DNA of 60,424 nucleotides from DATKGQ01 sp035510715 (GTDB lineage Bacteria; Patescibacteriota; Saccharimonadia; Saccharimonadales; UBA4665), in assembly GCA_035510715.1 (NCBI GenBank), contig DATKGQ010000013.1, positions 1 through 60,424 on the forward strand. Reading direction: 5' to 3'. The notes under the pieces are model-generated. The model ran no database searches. It saw only the letters and a program-made list of their open reading frames with translations, and was not told the origin of the DNA. Shown one piece after another: positions 46,710-54,162 of the stretch (the first letter of the stretch is position 1; each line of letters opens with the position of its first letter). A program made the translations under genes and the position numbers.

Positions 46710-47510
46710 ATGATTAGAACTGAGTTTTTTAAGCAAATCGTCGATGAGTACTTGTTCTTGGACTTGAAGAATATGGTTGAGATACAGCAAAAAGCCGGCG
46801 AGCCGGCCGGTGCTGCCAGCTATCCCATATTGGCGACTTGTGTATCAGCTATGGAACTGCTTGGTGGCCTGCTGTCGAGCGAGGACTACAGCGATAACCA
46901 GAGTAAAAGCAAAGGATACTTCGAGCATTACTGGAACGAGTACCTTATCAAGGTCAATCCGGCTTACAGCCGTTACTTGGACCTATTTTGGCAGTTAGTT
47001 AGACATGGTGTAGCCCATACATACATCGCAAAGACCGCAATCACTGTTACGAAGGGTAAAAAAGATAGTCATCTTGTACTTTACAGCGACAACACTCGCT
47101 TTAATATAGACTGTCAGGTGTTTTACGAGGACTTCCTGAAGTCTTATAACGATCAGGTAAAACCCCTATTAGTGGCCGACAATGCCTTTACTAAACAGGT
47201 TGATAAGAATATCGACCTTCTGCTATCAGGAAGTGAGGAACGCTCTCAAAAAGTATTAGCTCCCTTAGTGCCTACTACACGACCGTCTGACGACTCAAAG
47301 TCCGATACTTGGCAGACTCCCAGTGGTATAGCGCCAACAACACAGACTACAACGGTAGTGCCTGACAACATTAGACAAGAGTTCAATGAACAACAAAAGC
47401 TAAACATAACTAAGGACGCCCAAATCAGGTCAGGCGCCTCAATGATTACACAAGAGACAGCCGAGAGCTTAAAGAATATCAAAATGATAACAACCAAAGA
47501 CTCCGAGTGA
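46710..47510 (+). CDS. HEPN-like protein of the element
   Basis: A 266-residue protein. The N-terminal 175 residues are helical and carry RHGVAH at residues 98-103, which fits the R-phi-x3-H motif of HEPN RNases; a preceding helix (YLDLFWQLV) and the following YIAKTA match the layout of that fold. The last 85 residues are low-complexity and probably disordered (Thr/Ser/Gln-rich). HEPN proteins often act as RNases in defence or toxin modules; no antitoxin is recognised nearby, so the assignment is tentative. The transcript appears leaderless. Confidence 0.55.
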   Translation: MIRTEFFKQIVDEYLFLDLKNMVEIQQKAGEPAGAASYPILATCVSAMELLGGLLSSEDYSDNQSKSKGYFEHYWNEYLIKVNPAYSRYLDLFWQLVRHGVAHTYIAKTAITVTKGKKDSHLVLYSDNTRFNIDCQVFYEDFLKSYNDQVKPLLVADNAFTKQVDKNIDLLLSGSEERSQKVLAPLVPTTRPSDDSKSDTWQTPSGIAPTTQTTTVVPDNIRQEFNEQQKLNITKDAQIRSGASMITQETAESLKNIKMITTKDSE

Positions 47511-47524
47511 AGGCTTTATCAACA

Positions 47525-47664
47525 AGTACGCGCGCCCGCGCGTGGGGTCAGGCTTATAAGAATGTCGGTTAGCCCCCGCTAAACTACATCGTTATTTTTA
47601 CCAAAAAGCACCCTAATGAGGACTTCCGCCCACAGTACGCGCGCCCGCGCGCGCGTGGGGTCAG
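47525..47664. repeat. Pair of CG-rich direct repeats
   Basis: Two copies of AGTACGCGCGCCCGCGCG...TGGGGTCAG lie at 47525-47551 and 47634-47664; the second has four extra bases (two CG units). They are the only strongly CG-rich stretch in an AT-rich region. Both are followed by AT-rich sequence with TATTTTTACC motifs. The function is unknown; possible roles are protein-binding iterons or slippage-prone DNA. Confidence 0.7.
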
Positions 47665-47764
47665 ACCATGTTTATAGTGTTCAAAAAGGTACTTTAAGGT
47701 GCTATTTTTACCATATTTAACCAAAACGTGGACAATAGGTGCCTATAACCATTATATTTAAGCC

Positions 47765-48430
47765 ATGTTCCAGAAGCATAAAGCCAAAGTTGCTGAACAA
47801 AAAGCTGAGAAGCAGTATCAGTCAGACCTTGCTAAATGGGAAGTCCAAGACAAGCTATTTACTAGCTATATAGAAGTTGCAAAGACATTCAAAGGTAATA
47901 GTAGTGGTGAGATTATGCTAAAACCTGGTGAAGCCCTGTTTTATAAAGTAACCGGTGCTAGTTTAGTCGGCGAGAAGCGTGGTGCCGGACACTATGAAGG
48001 CCGATCACAGGGTGTATCAGTACCAATCGGCCATATCGGCCACAGTACGGTTCGTTACCGTGCCGGTGCGTCAAAGGGTCACTTCGTACAAGGAACGCCT
48101 TATGAAGCGGCTGTAGATGTTGGCACGGCCTTTATTACGAACCGGCGGGTTATTTTTGAAGGGGCTAAACAAACCCGCGAGTGTAGCTTTGATAAGTTGA
48201 TAGGCACTAACTTTGACACCCAAAAAGGCCAAGCCACATTCTCGACATCTAATCGTCAAAAACCAACAACAATACATTACGGTTTGGACGTATCAGCCTT
48301 CTTTGTGTTCAGGTTCCAGTTAGCAATGGCTTATTACAAACATACTTTACCGCAGCTCATGGATTACCTTGTAAAACACAAGGCTGAACTAGAGGCTAAT
48401 AAGCCTATTCCGCCAGCCCAAACAACTTAA
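47765..48430 (+). CDS. PH-like domain protein of the element
   Basis: A 221-residue soluble protein. A charged helical N-terminus (residues 1-40) is followed by a beta-rich domain with LKPGEALFYKVTGASLV, TAFITNRRVIFEGAKQTRE and FSTSNRQKPTTIHYG, which has the pattern of bacterial PH/GRAM-like domains. I associate closely similar sequences with Actinobacteria, so transfer from a host is possible; that is memory, not a search. TATATT lies 6 nt before the ATG with a TGGACA upstream at about 18-nt spacing, so the mRNA is probably leaderless. The function is unknown. Confidence 0.6.
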   Translation: MFQKHKAKVAEQKAEKQYQSDLAKWEVQDKLFTSYIEVAKTFKGNSSGEIMLKPGEALFYKVTGASLVGEKRGAGHYEGRSQGVSVPIGHIGHSTVRYRAGASKGHFVQGTPYEAAVDVGTAFITNRRVIFEGAKQTRECSFDKLIGTNFDTQKGQATFSTSNRQKPTTIHYGLDVSAFFVFRFQLAMAYYKHTLPQLMDYLVKHKAELEANKPIPPAQTT

Positions 48431-48601
48431 AGATAATCAAAATCCTTGTGCTTGCACCCGCGAGTCTTTGTGACTAAGCTAGTACTGTAAGTTAATAAAG
48501 GAGGCCAGACCGACTAGTTTGCCAGTAGCCTAATACAGGGGCTATCAGTAGCAAAAACTACTGTAAATGCTGATTGTTTGACAACAGCAAAAGGTTTAAT
48601 C

Positions 48602-48814
48602 GTGTCAGGTCTAGCTAAAAAGCAGCTTCCTAGTTTATTTACGTCCAGCTCAGAGCCTTCTCATGAGGGTATTGAGCAACTTCCTGACGATAATCAAACA
48701 GATAGTCTTATAGCCTTGCTAGATGAGTTCAAAAAGGTTGACCTTAACTCCCCTATGGCAAAACTAAATGAGACTACCATATCTGATAATAATGGTGGCC
48801 GGATTGAACTTTAG
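48602..48814 (+). CDS. Short acidic protein upstream of the integrase
   Basis: A 70-residue acidic protein with a GTG start at 48602, preceded by AAAGG at 7-nt spacing; the frame can be extended to a TTG at 48578, but without a ribosome-binding site. It is Ser/Asp/Glu-rich and ends GGRIEL. No family is recognised. It ends 48 nt before the recombinase and could be a recombination accessory factor by position, but there is no sequence evidence for that. Upstream, 48499-48560 contains a AAAGGAGG sequence and a CAGTAG/CTACTG hairpin. Confidence 0.45.
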   Translation: MSGLAKKQLPSLFTSSSEPSHEGIEQLPDDNQTDSLIALLDEFKKVDLNSPMAKLNETTISDNNGGRIEL

Positions 48815-48862
48815 CTAGGTGGAAGATAGTTTGCTGTCGGCCAACTAGGATAAAATAAGCCT

Positions 48863-50458
48863 ATGTATGATGACGATGAACAGATAGACATTAAAAAACT
48901 CAAGTATGCCTTATATGCCCGTAAGTCTACGGACGACCCTCAACGCCAAATCCGCAGCATTGATGACCAGATTGATGAATGTAAGCTTATGGCTCAACGC
49001 CTGGGTATCAAGGTAGTGGCTACCATTCGTGAGGAGAAGTCAGCTAAGAAGCCAGGTTTACGGCCGAAGTTTAGCAATATGCTCAAAGACCTAAAGGATA
49101 AAAAGTATGACGCTGTATTGGCGTGGAACCCTGACAGATTAGCCCGCAACATGAAGGAGGGTGGCGAGATAATAGATATGGTAGACGAGGGTATCATTCA
49201 GGACATGAAGTTTGTAACCCACCACTTTAGTTCAGACGCTAACGGTAAAATGCTACTCGGCATGGCCTTTGTGTTATCCAAGCAATACTCAGATAAACTA
49301 TCACAAGACGTAACTAGGGGTGTTAAACGAGGGCTAAATCAGGGTAAGTCAGCCGGAACACCGAAGCATGGTTATATTCGTACTGACGAAGGTATATACC
49401 GACCTGACGGTAAAAACTTTGACCTTATTTGTGAAGCCTGGACTATGCGTAAAGCCGGTAAGTCACTAAAGTCCATCGCCCAACAAATGAATGATAATGG
49501 CTACGCTCGTACCTATAAGGATAAGGCCACCAAAGCCGGCCAAAAGGTGCTTATGAGCGATAAGATATTGAGTGACAGGGTGTTCCCAGACCCCTTCTAT
49601 TACGGCGTGTTAATCCAAAAAGGTAAGCAGGTTGACCTACGAGCTATTGGGGGCTACGACTTTGAGCCGGCTACTGACGAGGAGACGTATAATCATATTC
49701 AAAGCCTAACTGGCAGGAGGTCTGTTGTGGAGCGCAAGCGAACTGTATTTAAGCCATTAGTGGGCATGGTTATATGTGCTTACTGTAAGAATAAAATGTA
49801 CCCTCAAACGCCAAGAAGTGGCCGTAAATCAGAGGTAGCTCATATCTTATCCTACCGTTGTGAGACGCCTTATTGTCCGCGCCGGAACAAAGAGCTTAAA
49901 CTACATCAATCTGTTAGGGCAAAAGTTATCTTTGATTATATGTATGACATGTTAAAAAACTTCCATGTTACCCGCGAGGACTACGATCAACTTTGTAAGC
50001 AGTTGAACACCAAAAATAATGCCGATTTGCAGGCCGTGGCAGTCAAAATCCACTCAAAGCAGGGTGCGCTAAAAAGCATAGTGGCCGACAATAAGGAGCG
50101 TAGCCTAAAGATACTCAAACTAAACCCGTCCAGCCCGATTTATAAAACGAATGAGGCTTATATAGCCGACCAAGTAGTGGAACAGGAACGGATACAGGAC
50201 GAGATTGATAAGTTACAGGAGCAAATCACTAACCCCCAACAGGATATGTTGAGCTTTGAGGAGTTCTTGAACATTGCTAAAAGTGCTGATTTATATCTTA
50301 AAGCCGCTGACATTGCAGCGAAGGACAGAATAACCCGCTTAATCTACTTGAACGTGACTGTTGATGACCAAAATGTGGTCGATTGCCAGATACGGGAACC
50401 ATTTAAGACGTACTTCCAAATGCACAAAATCCTTGCTGGTCGGGGTGACAGGACTTGA
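48863..50458 (+). CDS. Large serine recombinase (integrase)
   Basis: A 531-residue site-specific recombinase. The catalytic domain starts with YALYARKSTDDPQRQIRSI, with nucleophile Ser22, and continues with LAWNPDRLARNMKEGGEI and the helix LSQDVTRGVKRGL. The recombinase domain (GTPKHGYIRTDEG) is followed by a zinc ribbon (CAYC, then CETPYC) and a coiled-coil region near residues 400-455. The stop codon lies inside tRNA-Pro, so integration joins the gene's 3' end to the tRNA. TAAAAT lies 6 nt before the ATG. It should catalyse integration and excision of the element. Confidence 0.92.
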   Translation: MYDDDEQIDIKKLKYALYARKSTDDPQRQIRSIDDQIDECKLMAQRLGIKVVATIREEKSAKKPGLRPKFSNMLKDLKDKKYDAVLAWNPDRLARNMKEGGEIIDMVDEGIIQDMKFVTHHFSSDANGKMLLGMAFVLSKQYSDKLSQDVTRGVKRGLNQGKSAGTPKHGYIRTDEGIYRPDGKNFDLICEAWTMRKAGKSLKSIAQQMNDNGYARTYKDKATKAGQKVLMSDKILSDRVFPDPFYYGVLIQKGKQVDLRAIGGYDFEPATDEETYNHIQSLTGRRSVVERKRTVFKPLVGMVICAYCKNKMYPQTPRSGRKSEVAHILSYRCETPYCPRRNKELKLHQSVRAKVIFDYMYDMLKNFHVTREDYDQLCKQLNTKNNADLQAVAVKIHSKQGALKSIVADNKERSLKILKLNPSSPIYKTNEAYIADQVVEQERIQDEIDKLQEQITNPQQDMLSFEEFLNIAKSADLYLKAADIAAKDRITRLIYLNVTVDDQNVVDCQIREPFKTYFQMHKILAGRGDRT

Positions 50459-50513
50459 ACCTGCGACCTCACGGCCCCCAGCCGTACGCGCTAGCCAACT
50501 GCGCTACACCCCG
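50437..50513 (-). tRNA. tRNA-Pro (GGG), carrying attR
   Basis: A complete 77-nt cloverleaf with acceptor CGGGGTG/CACCCCG, anticodon stem-loop CGGCTGGGGGCCG (anticodon GGG) and encoded CCA. Bases 50450-50460 form the right copy of the direct repeat. The 3' half is shared with the integrase gene end. Confidence 0.95.
50450..50460. repeat. Putative attR inside tRNA-Pro
   Basis: AGGACTTGAAC, identical to the left copy at 45146-45156, within the T-arm and overlapping the integrase stop codon. Confidence 0.55.
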
Positions 50514-50688
50514 GAACTTAAATGGCTGGGAATCACCGAAATGATTAAACCTGATCGATATCAGGTGGGTACTCTCACTTAATAACCACGGTTATTAAAA
50601 ATATTAAGTTCCCTTTACTTTTATATTCAGATAATCATCTACTCGGCAATAGTCCCAGCCAATTAATATTATAGTTACTTATAAATAC

Positions 50689-51318
50689 TTAGCCAATTAA
50701 AAAGTTTATCAGATGTTGATCGATTGAGACGATAAAGGGGCTCAAGAACAGGAAGAATAGTAATAATATGAAAATTATTGCCGTGAAGCCCATTCCTTCA
50801 ATCCGTTCCATCACACGTTGTAAGGGTTCTGGAGCAAAGGCATAAAGTAGTCTAGATCCGTCTAGTGGTGGGAACGGGATCATATTAAACACAAATACTG
50901 CTACATTAATTTCCAAAAAGAGAAATATGTCGTAAGCCATACTATAACTCATACTATTACCATATATATGCAATATGACAGCCGCAAAACCGGCTAGTAC
51001 AAAATTTGACAATGGACCGGCAAGCCCAACTAAAGCAGCCCCATATTCACGGAATTTTACTCTGTTAGGATTGAATGGTACGGGTTTAGCCGCTAAAAAT
51101 GGCACATGAAAAATCAAAATCATGGCTATTGGCAATAAGACAGTTGTATATAAATCAATATGCTTCAGCGGATTTAGGGTTAGGCGGCCAGCTTCTTTGG
51201 CAGTATCATCACCTAAAGCATGGGCTGCATAGCCATGCATGGCTTCATGGATGGCCAATGATATAATAATCGAGCCAATTATAATGATATCTTGTGTAGT
51301 AGTAAGCCCACTGAACAT
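50689..51318 (-). CDS. Site-2 protease family (M50) membrane metalloprotease
   Basis: A 209-residue multi-pass membrane protease that cuts proteins within the membrane. The HExxH zinc site reads HEAMH in a hydrophobic helix (IIIGSIIISLAIHEAMHGYAA), and the third ligand motif reads IPFPPLDGSRLL. Four hydrophobic segments are visible. It is a short form without PDZ or cystathionine-beta-synthase domains. TATACT lies 6 nt before the ATG at 51318, which supports that start; a GTG at 51354 would add 12 residues. It is divergent from rpmB. Substrates are unknown. Confidence 0.85.
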   Translation of the reverse strand: MFSGLTTTQDIIIIGSIIISLAIHEAMHGYAAHALGDDTAKEAGRLTLNPLKHIDLYTTVLLPIAMILIFHVPFLAAKPVPFNPNRVKFREYGAALVGLAGPLSNFVLAGFAAVILHIYGNSMSYSMAYDIFLFLEINVAVFVFNMIPFPPLDGSRLLYAFAPEPLQRVMERIEGMGFTAIIFILLLFFLFLSPFIVSIDQHLINFLIG

Positions 51319-51426
51319 ATGACCAGTATACATGACAGGCAGCACGAAATTCACGCTTAAGTGTCTAAGTTGACGTACACGCAGAAACCAGTTACAATAA
51401 CACCTCAGCTAAAGAGAAAGTTTAAG

Positions 51427-51642
51427 ATGCAAAAATGCACAATCACCGGTAAGGGTAAACAGTTTGGGAATAATGTGAGTTTTTCTCAACGCCATACTAA
51501 GAAAACCTGGCAACCAAATCTTCAGACCAAGACAATTGTCATCGACGGCCGTAAGACTAAAGTCAAAATTAGCACCCAAGCTATACGTCAACTTAAAAAA
51601 CAAGGGCTTATTCCAGGTCAATCCAAACCAAACTCGACTTAA
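51427..51642 (+). CDS. rpmB: 50S ribosomal protein bL28
   Basis: A 71-residue basic protein with the bL28 pattern MQKCTITGKGKQFGNNVSFS, RHTKKTW and a basic middle. The frame opens 22 codons earlier at 51361, but those residues do not belong to the family; the ATG at 51427 with AGAGAAAG before it is preferred. It lies alone between divergent and convergent genes. Confidence 0.92.
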   Translation: MQKCTITGKGKQFGNNVSFSQRHTKKTWQPNLQTKTIVIDGRKTKVKISTQAIRQLKKQGLIPGQSKPNST

Positions 51643-51655
51643 AGATATAGAATTG

Positions 51656-52309
51656 TTATTTTTCTTGGTCAGAGGTTGAGGATATAGGCTCAATAATAAC
51701 TAGCTGAGTATTGTCAATTAGAAGATCAGCTGGCTTAATTTTCAGTCTTTGAATGGTTTCTTTTGGTTCCATAGCAATGTTTTTAAGCGCTTCTTCTAAT
51801 GACTGTTGTGGTATCGGATAATGTAGTGATTTATGGGCATAATGCGTCGGAATGACTAACTTTGGTTCGATCTTCTTAATTAATCCTAGCGCCCCGACTC
51901 CATCAATGGTATAACCATTCCCGCCTACAGGAATACACAATAGATCTACGGTTCCGATTGACCCTAGCTCGCTATCACTTAACTCGGGAAATATGTGCCC
52001 GGTAATTAGAACACGAATATCCTCTATAAGTAGTTTATACAAAGTAGCATTTTTCTGATCTGGCTCATCCATAAATCCCCTAACGCTGATACCTTGGATG
52101 TTTACTTCTGAAACTTCATATTCACCTGGTCCATCAATAACTAACTTTACAGGCTTCTGCGGAAGACTATGTTGGCTAGTGTATACAGCTATATCATTAA
52201 CTTTTAAGATAGACTTGCCGCCAAGTTCACTTAAATTATCATCAACTACAACCCTAGCTTGCTTAGTAATTAAAACCAAACAATTAGCTCCATAATAACG
52301 TAATTCCAT
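51656..52309 (-). CDS. Metallo-beta-lactamase-fold protein
   Basis: A 217-residue protein with the MBL pattern of UlaG-like hydrolases: ELRYYGANCLVL at the start, ITGH and PTHYAH later. The classic HxHxDH ligand set is not intact (the first motif reads TSQHSLPQ), so metal binding and activity are doubtful. It follows a regulator-like gene at a 17-nt gap on the same strand, so the two are cotranscribed. AGAAGG lies about nine nucleotides before the ATG. Related proteins in reduced genomes are usually annotated only as MBL fold hydrolases. Confidence 0.75.
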   Translation of the reverse strand: MELRYYGANCLVLITKQARVVVDDNLSELGGKSILKVNDIAVYTSQHSLPQKPVKLVIDGPGEYEVSEVNIQGISVRGFMDEPDQKNATLYKLLIEDIRVLITGHIFPELSDSELGSIGTVDLLCIPVGGNGYTIDGVGALGLIKKIEPKLVIPTHYAHKSLHYPIPQQSLEEALKNIAMEPKETIQRLKIKPADLLIDNTQLVIIEPISSTSDQEK

Positions 52310-52326
52310 ATAACATATACCTTCTT

Positions 52327-52944
52327 TTAATTTTCCTTATTAGACATATCCAGTAAACCATGCTTATCAACTAGTACTTGCATTTTTGAAGTTAAAATAT
52401 CGGTTATAAAACGATCCTTTATCTGAAGACGGTAATCAAATTCTTTTTTATCCATAAGAGTGTAGCGCAACTCTTTCCCCTCATCAGTTTCAACAATGGC
52501 TATAAAGTTAGCAAGTCTGGTACGGTTAATATCTCCCACTATCAGAATATCAACTTCAGCCGCCACATCTCGAGTGAATTGTCCTGTGTAGATAGCAAGT
52601 TCGACATTACCAAGTGCTTTCAATGAATCAGAGTGTGTAGCTTTAGAAGAAGTGCTGGTCTTTTTACTATCCTCATTTTCCTCTGCAGGACTTATCCCGA
52701 ACATCATATGTAATGGTTCGTAGAGTTCATACGTTTGGTTAACTTCGTAATATAACCGGTTATTTGTTGTATCGGAAGAGATAATACCTATACTCAATAG
52801 ATTAGCAAGCTCCCTACGGACGGAATTTATCTGTTCTTCTATTTTTCTGGTAATCTCGCGAACATAATATGATCTATTCGGGTTGCTAAAAAACAACCTG
52901 AGTAATTTGACTCTAGTCTTTGACCCAAACAGTTGCTCAATCAT
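52327..52944 (-). CDS. Winged-helix protein fused to a nucleotidyltransferase-like domain
   Basis: A 205-residue protein. Residues 1-75 are a winged helix (RSYYVREITRKIEEQINSVRRELANL, split across two helices), and residues 108-200 resemble a nucleotidyltransferase fold (VAAEVDILIVGD, then LRYTLMDKKEFDYRL) but without the usual GSxxR and DxD residues, so it is probably inactive and regulatory. TACAAT lies 6 nt before the ATG with a TG extension, so the mRNA may be leaderless. It lies upstream of the MBL gene. Its targets are unknown. Confidence 0.72.
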   Translation of the reverse strand: MIEQLFGSKTRVKLLRLFFSNPNRSYYVREITRKIEEQINSVRRELANLLSIGIISSDTTNNRLYYEVNQTYELYEPLHMMFGISPAEENEDSKKTSTSSKATHSDSLKALGNVELAIYTGQFTRDVAAEVDILIVGDINRTRLANFIAIVETDEGKELRYTLMDKKEFDYRLQIKDRFITDILTSKMQVLVDKHGLLDMSNKEN

Positions 52945-52978
52945 ATTTATATTGTACCAGACGATGACAAGTAAATTA

Positions 52979-53857
52979 CTATTGTTTATTCAAAAAGGTT
53001 GTTATTATATCAACAGCTTGTATCTGTTTATCAACCCATTGAATACTTTTGTTTCGCTTAAACCAGGTGCGTTGTTTTTTCGCTAATTGCAAATCCAGTC
53101 GCACACATTGATCAATAATTTCATTTTTACAAATCTGTTTATCTAAATATTGGCGGACGGATCTATAGGCTGGAGCGTGAAGAGCTTCTATCTCCCAACC
53201 ATATTTATTGGCCACGCTAATGGTTTCTTTTATGAGACCCCGCTCAAGCATTGACTCGGCTCTTTTCGCTAGTCGTTTTTTTAGATCATCTTTGCTTACA
53301 TTTAATCCAATAATAATGGTGTTTGAGCGTAAGTCTTGTTTTGTCGGAATTACTCCTTTTGTCTCTAGAGTTCTAATAAGGTGACGTTTATTATAAGCAT
53401 TTAACGGCAGTTTAATATTGTTCTCTTTAATAGTTGATTGAAGCTGTTCTACCGTTAGTTTTTCGAGTTGTTGACGTTTAACGGGGTCCGGAGCTGGTCT
53501 AAAAGTATAATCAAATATGACTGCATCTATATATAGCCCGCTTCCACCGACTAAAATTGGTATTTTACCCCGATGATTAATCTGTGAGATTGATTTCATG
53601 GCCCGTCGCTTAAACTGGACTACCGTTATGGGCTTGTCCGGAGTTGTTATATTTAACAGATGATGAGCTGTATGTTTTTGGTCGGTTTTACTAGGCTTTG
53701 CAGTGCCAATATCTAATTCATTGAAAACAGTGCGTGAATCAGTTGCTATTATTTCACCATTAAATGTTTGGGCAACCCTAAGAGCAAGATCAGATTTTCC
53801 GGATCCTGTTACACCAACAATTACTATCAGCGGTTTTATCTTAGTTCTGGATGCCAT
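52979..53857 (-). CDS. miaA: tRNA dimethylallyltransferase
   Basis: A 292-residue enzyme that adds dimethylallyl to A37 of tRNAs reading codons that start with U. The P-loop GVTGSGKS is at residues 15-22, followed by the family's DSRTVFNELDIGTAKPS and KRHLIRTLETKGVIPT motifs; the C-terminal KQRTWFKRNKSI is the conserved tRNA-binding end. The start overlaps the atl gene by 22 nt. The two modifying genes are cotranscribed behind thrS. Confidence 0.94.
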   Translation of the reverse strand: MASRTKIKPLIVIVGVTGSGKSDLALRVAQTFNGEIIATDSRTVFNELDIGTAKPSKTDQKHTAHHLLNITTPDKPITVVQFKRRAMKSISQINHRGKIPILVGGSGLYIDAVIFDYTFRPAPDPVKRQQLEKLTVEQLQSTIKENNIKLPLNAYNKRHLIRTLETKGVIPTKQDLRSNTIIIGLNVSKDDLKKRLAKRAESMLERGLIKETISVANKYGWEIEALHAPAYRSVRQYLDKQICKNEIIDQCVRLDLQLAKKQRTWFKRNKSIQWVDKQIQAVDIITTFLNKQ

Positions 53858-54156
53858 AACAATTTATCAACGTCAACTTTGTAGTTATCATCTACAGTTA
53901 TCCCGTCAGCTTCAAGCATTTTCTTATGCTGAGCCCTCCCACCTGGATAGCCATTTGCCAAAAATCCTTTCTTATTCACAACTCTTTGCCAAGGTAGATC
54001 TTCAGGACCAAAATGAGCTATTTGCCCAACTTCCCAAGCCGCCCAAGAAGCCCCGCAAAGAGTTGCCAACTGCCCATAAGTCATTACTTTACCACGTGGA
54101 ATCTGACTAACGATTTTACGCACCCTTACTTTAAACTTACTATCTACTCTTGGCAT
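53836..54156 (-). CDS. Alkyltransferase-like (ATL) DNA-damage-recognition protein
   Basis: A 106-residue protein of the MGMT fold. The helix-turn-helix and RGKVMTYGQLA are typical. The active-site motif PCHR of O6-alkylguanine methyltransferase reads PWQRVV, with Trp56 instead of the acceptor Cys, so it cannot remove alkyl groups. Known ATL proteins bind O6-alkylguanine and hand the lesion to nucleotide-excision repair, so the same role is likely here. It lies between thrS and miaA on the same strand, 6 nt after thrS. Confidence 0.9.
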   Translation of the reverse strand: MPRVDSKFKVRVRKIVSQIPRGKVMTYGQLATLCGASWAAWEVGQIAHFGPEDLPWQRVVNKKGFLANGYPGGRAQHKKMLEADGITVDDNYKVDVDKLLWHPELR

Positions 54157-54162
54157 CAGTAA

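Larger units (their letters stand above)
45146..50460. mobile_element. Integrated element at tRNA-Pro (5.3 kb)
   Basis: Direct repeats AGGACTTGAAC at 45146-45156 and 50450-50460 flank the segment; with two mismatches they extend to 16 nt (GTGxxAGGACTTGAAC). The right copy lies in the T-arm of tRNA-Pro and the left copy is followed outward by a decayed acceptor-like sequence, so the left end may be the displaced tRNA end. Inside are two membrane-anchored proteins, a HEPN-like protein, a PH-like protein, a short gene and a large serine recombinase. No replication or phage structural genes are seen. It is probably a small integrative element. Confidence 0.65.
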
